Source of the DNA: Sclerurus mexicanus | Taxonomy: Eukaryota; Chordata; Aves; Passeriformes; Furnariidae | Length of the DNA: 64,000 nt | Direction of reading: 5' to 3' | Assembly: GCA_013396755.1 (NCBI GenBank) | Contig: VWZF01006001.1 | Location: 256,400-320,399, forward strand | Shown: positions 63,706-64,000 of the stretch, in pieces | Numbering within the stretch: position 1 is the first letter of the stretch | How the letters are laid out: each line of letters starts with the position of its first letter | Position numbers and translations under genes: made by a program | The notes under the pieces: model-generated | What the model was told of the DNA's origin: nothing | The model's input: the letters and a program-made list of their open reading frames with translations, nothing else | Databases searched by the model: none

Positions 63706-64000
63706 GTATTGTAATTATTTGCAAATTATATGATCAGTGTCAGGAGAATTTGGGGTTCTGTTACATGATGGGAGTAAACCAACTCAGTCCAACACTACCA
63801 TTAGATTGCTTGCAGAAAATTATGCCCATACACCTTCATATTGGTGATTTTACTGTTCTTCCTAAAGATAACTCAAATGCAGGCTTGTCCTAAATCCTGA
63901 AGCAAGACCAACTTCCACTTGTAGTGTTAACCTTCTGATCCCAGCTCTGCCTCTAGGTGTGTAATTTCTGCTTGGTGTGGGAGAGGATGAAGTTGTAGTA

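Overview
This window reads as nuclear DNA from a bird. The evidence is the repeats: several short, 5'-truncated CR1 LINE copies that keep the typical sauropsid CR1 3' end, and one solo long terminal repeat (LTR) of a family I recognise from memory in avian genomes. I saw no mammalian Alu, L1 or MIR sequence, no bacterial-style gene packing, no tRNA or rRNA gene and no CRISPR array. One uncalled base (N, position 3036) shows it comes from an assembly.

No gene can be called with confidence. Open frames are short (the longest is about 200 codons and lies antisense across the LTR), they overlap on both strands, and they match nothing I recognise. The window is best read as intergenic DNA or the inside of a very large intron. 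A few exon-like or coding-like segments stand out. The best plus-strand one is 58328-58412, with a long T tract, an acceptor and a good donor. The best minus-strand one is 52731-52785, with a perfect consensus donor. Two more minus-strand segments (38746-38790 and 33443-33498) could join it in one reading frame. Two short coding-like frames without convincing splice sites lie at 23551-23736 and 60421-60612. All are low confidence, because splice-like pairs also arise by chance in 64 kb.

Layout: 1-22985 is AT-rich single-copy sequence with CR1 tails at 4625, 18043 and 20649, an A-rich tract at 6155 and short palindromes at 1825 and 15971. The solo LTR is at 22986-23489. 23490-43654 is mostly AT-rich, with two TAAT-rich blocks (24661-25360, 26151-26560), a moderately CpG-dense patch (26885-27165) and a 40-nt hairpin (30242-30281). 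A genuine CpG island lies at 43655-43995, followed by a CR1 tail. 44122-64000 is again AT-rich, with more homeodomain- and octamer-like blocks (46580, 49680, 51041, 54201, 57781) and CR1 fragments at 49140, 52907 and 63650.

Together this pattern fits a gene desert carrying regulatory elements around a developmental gene outside the window: few genes, few repeats, long AT-rich blocks dense in TAAT and ATGCAAA-type motifs, and one isolated CpG island. That reading is inference. Conservation across birds and RNA-seq would decide it.
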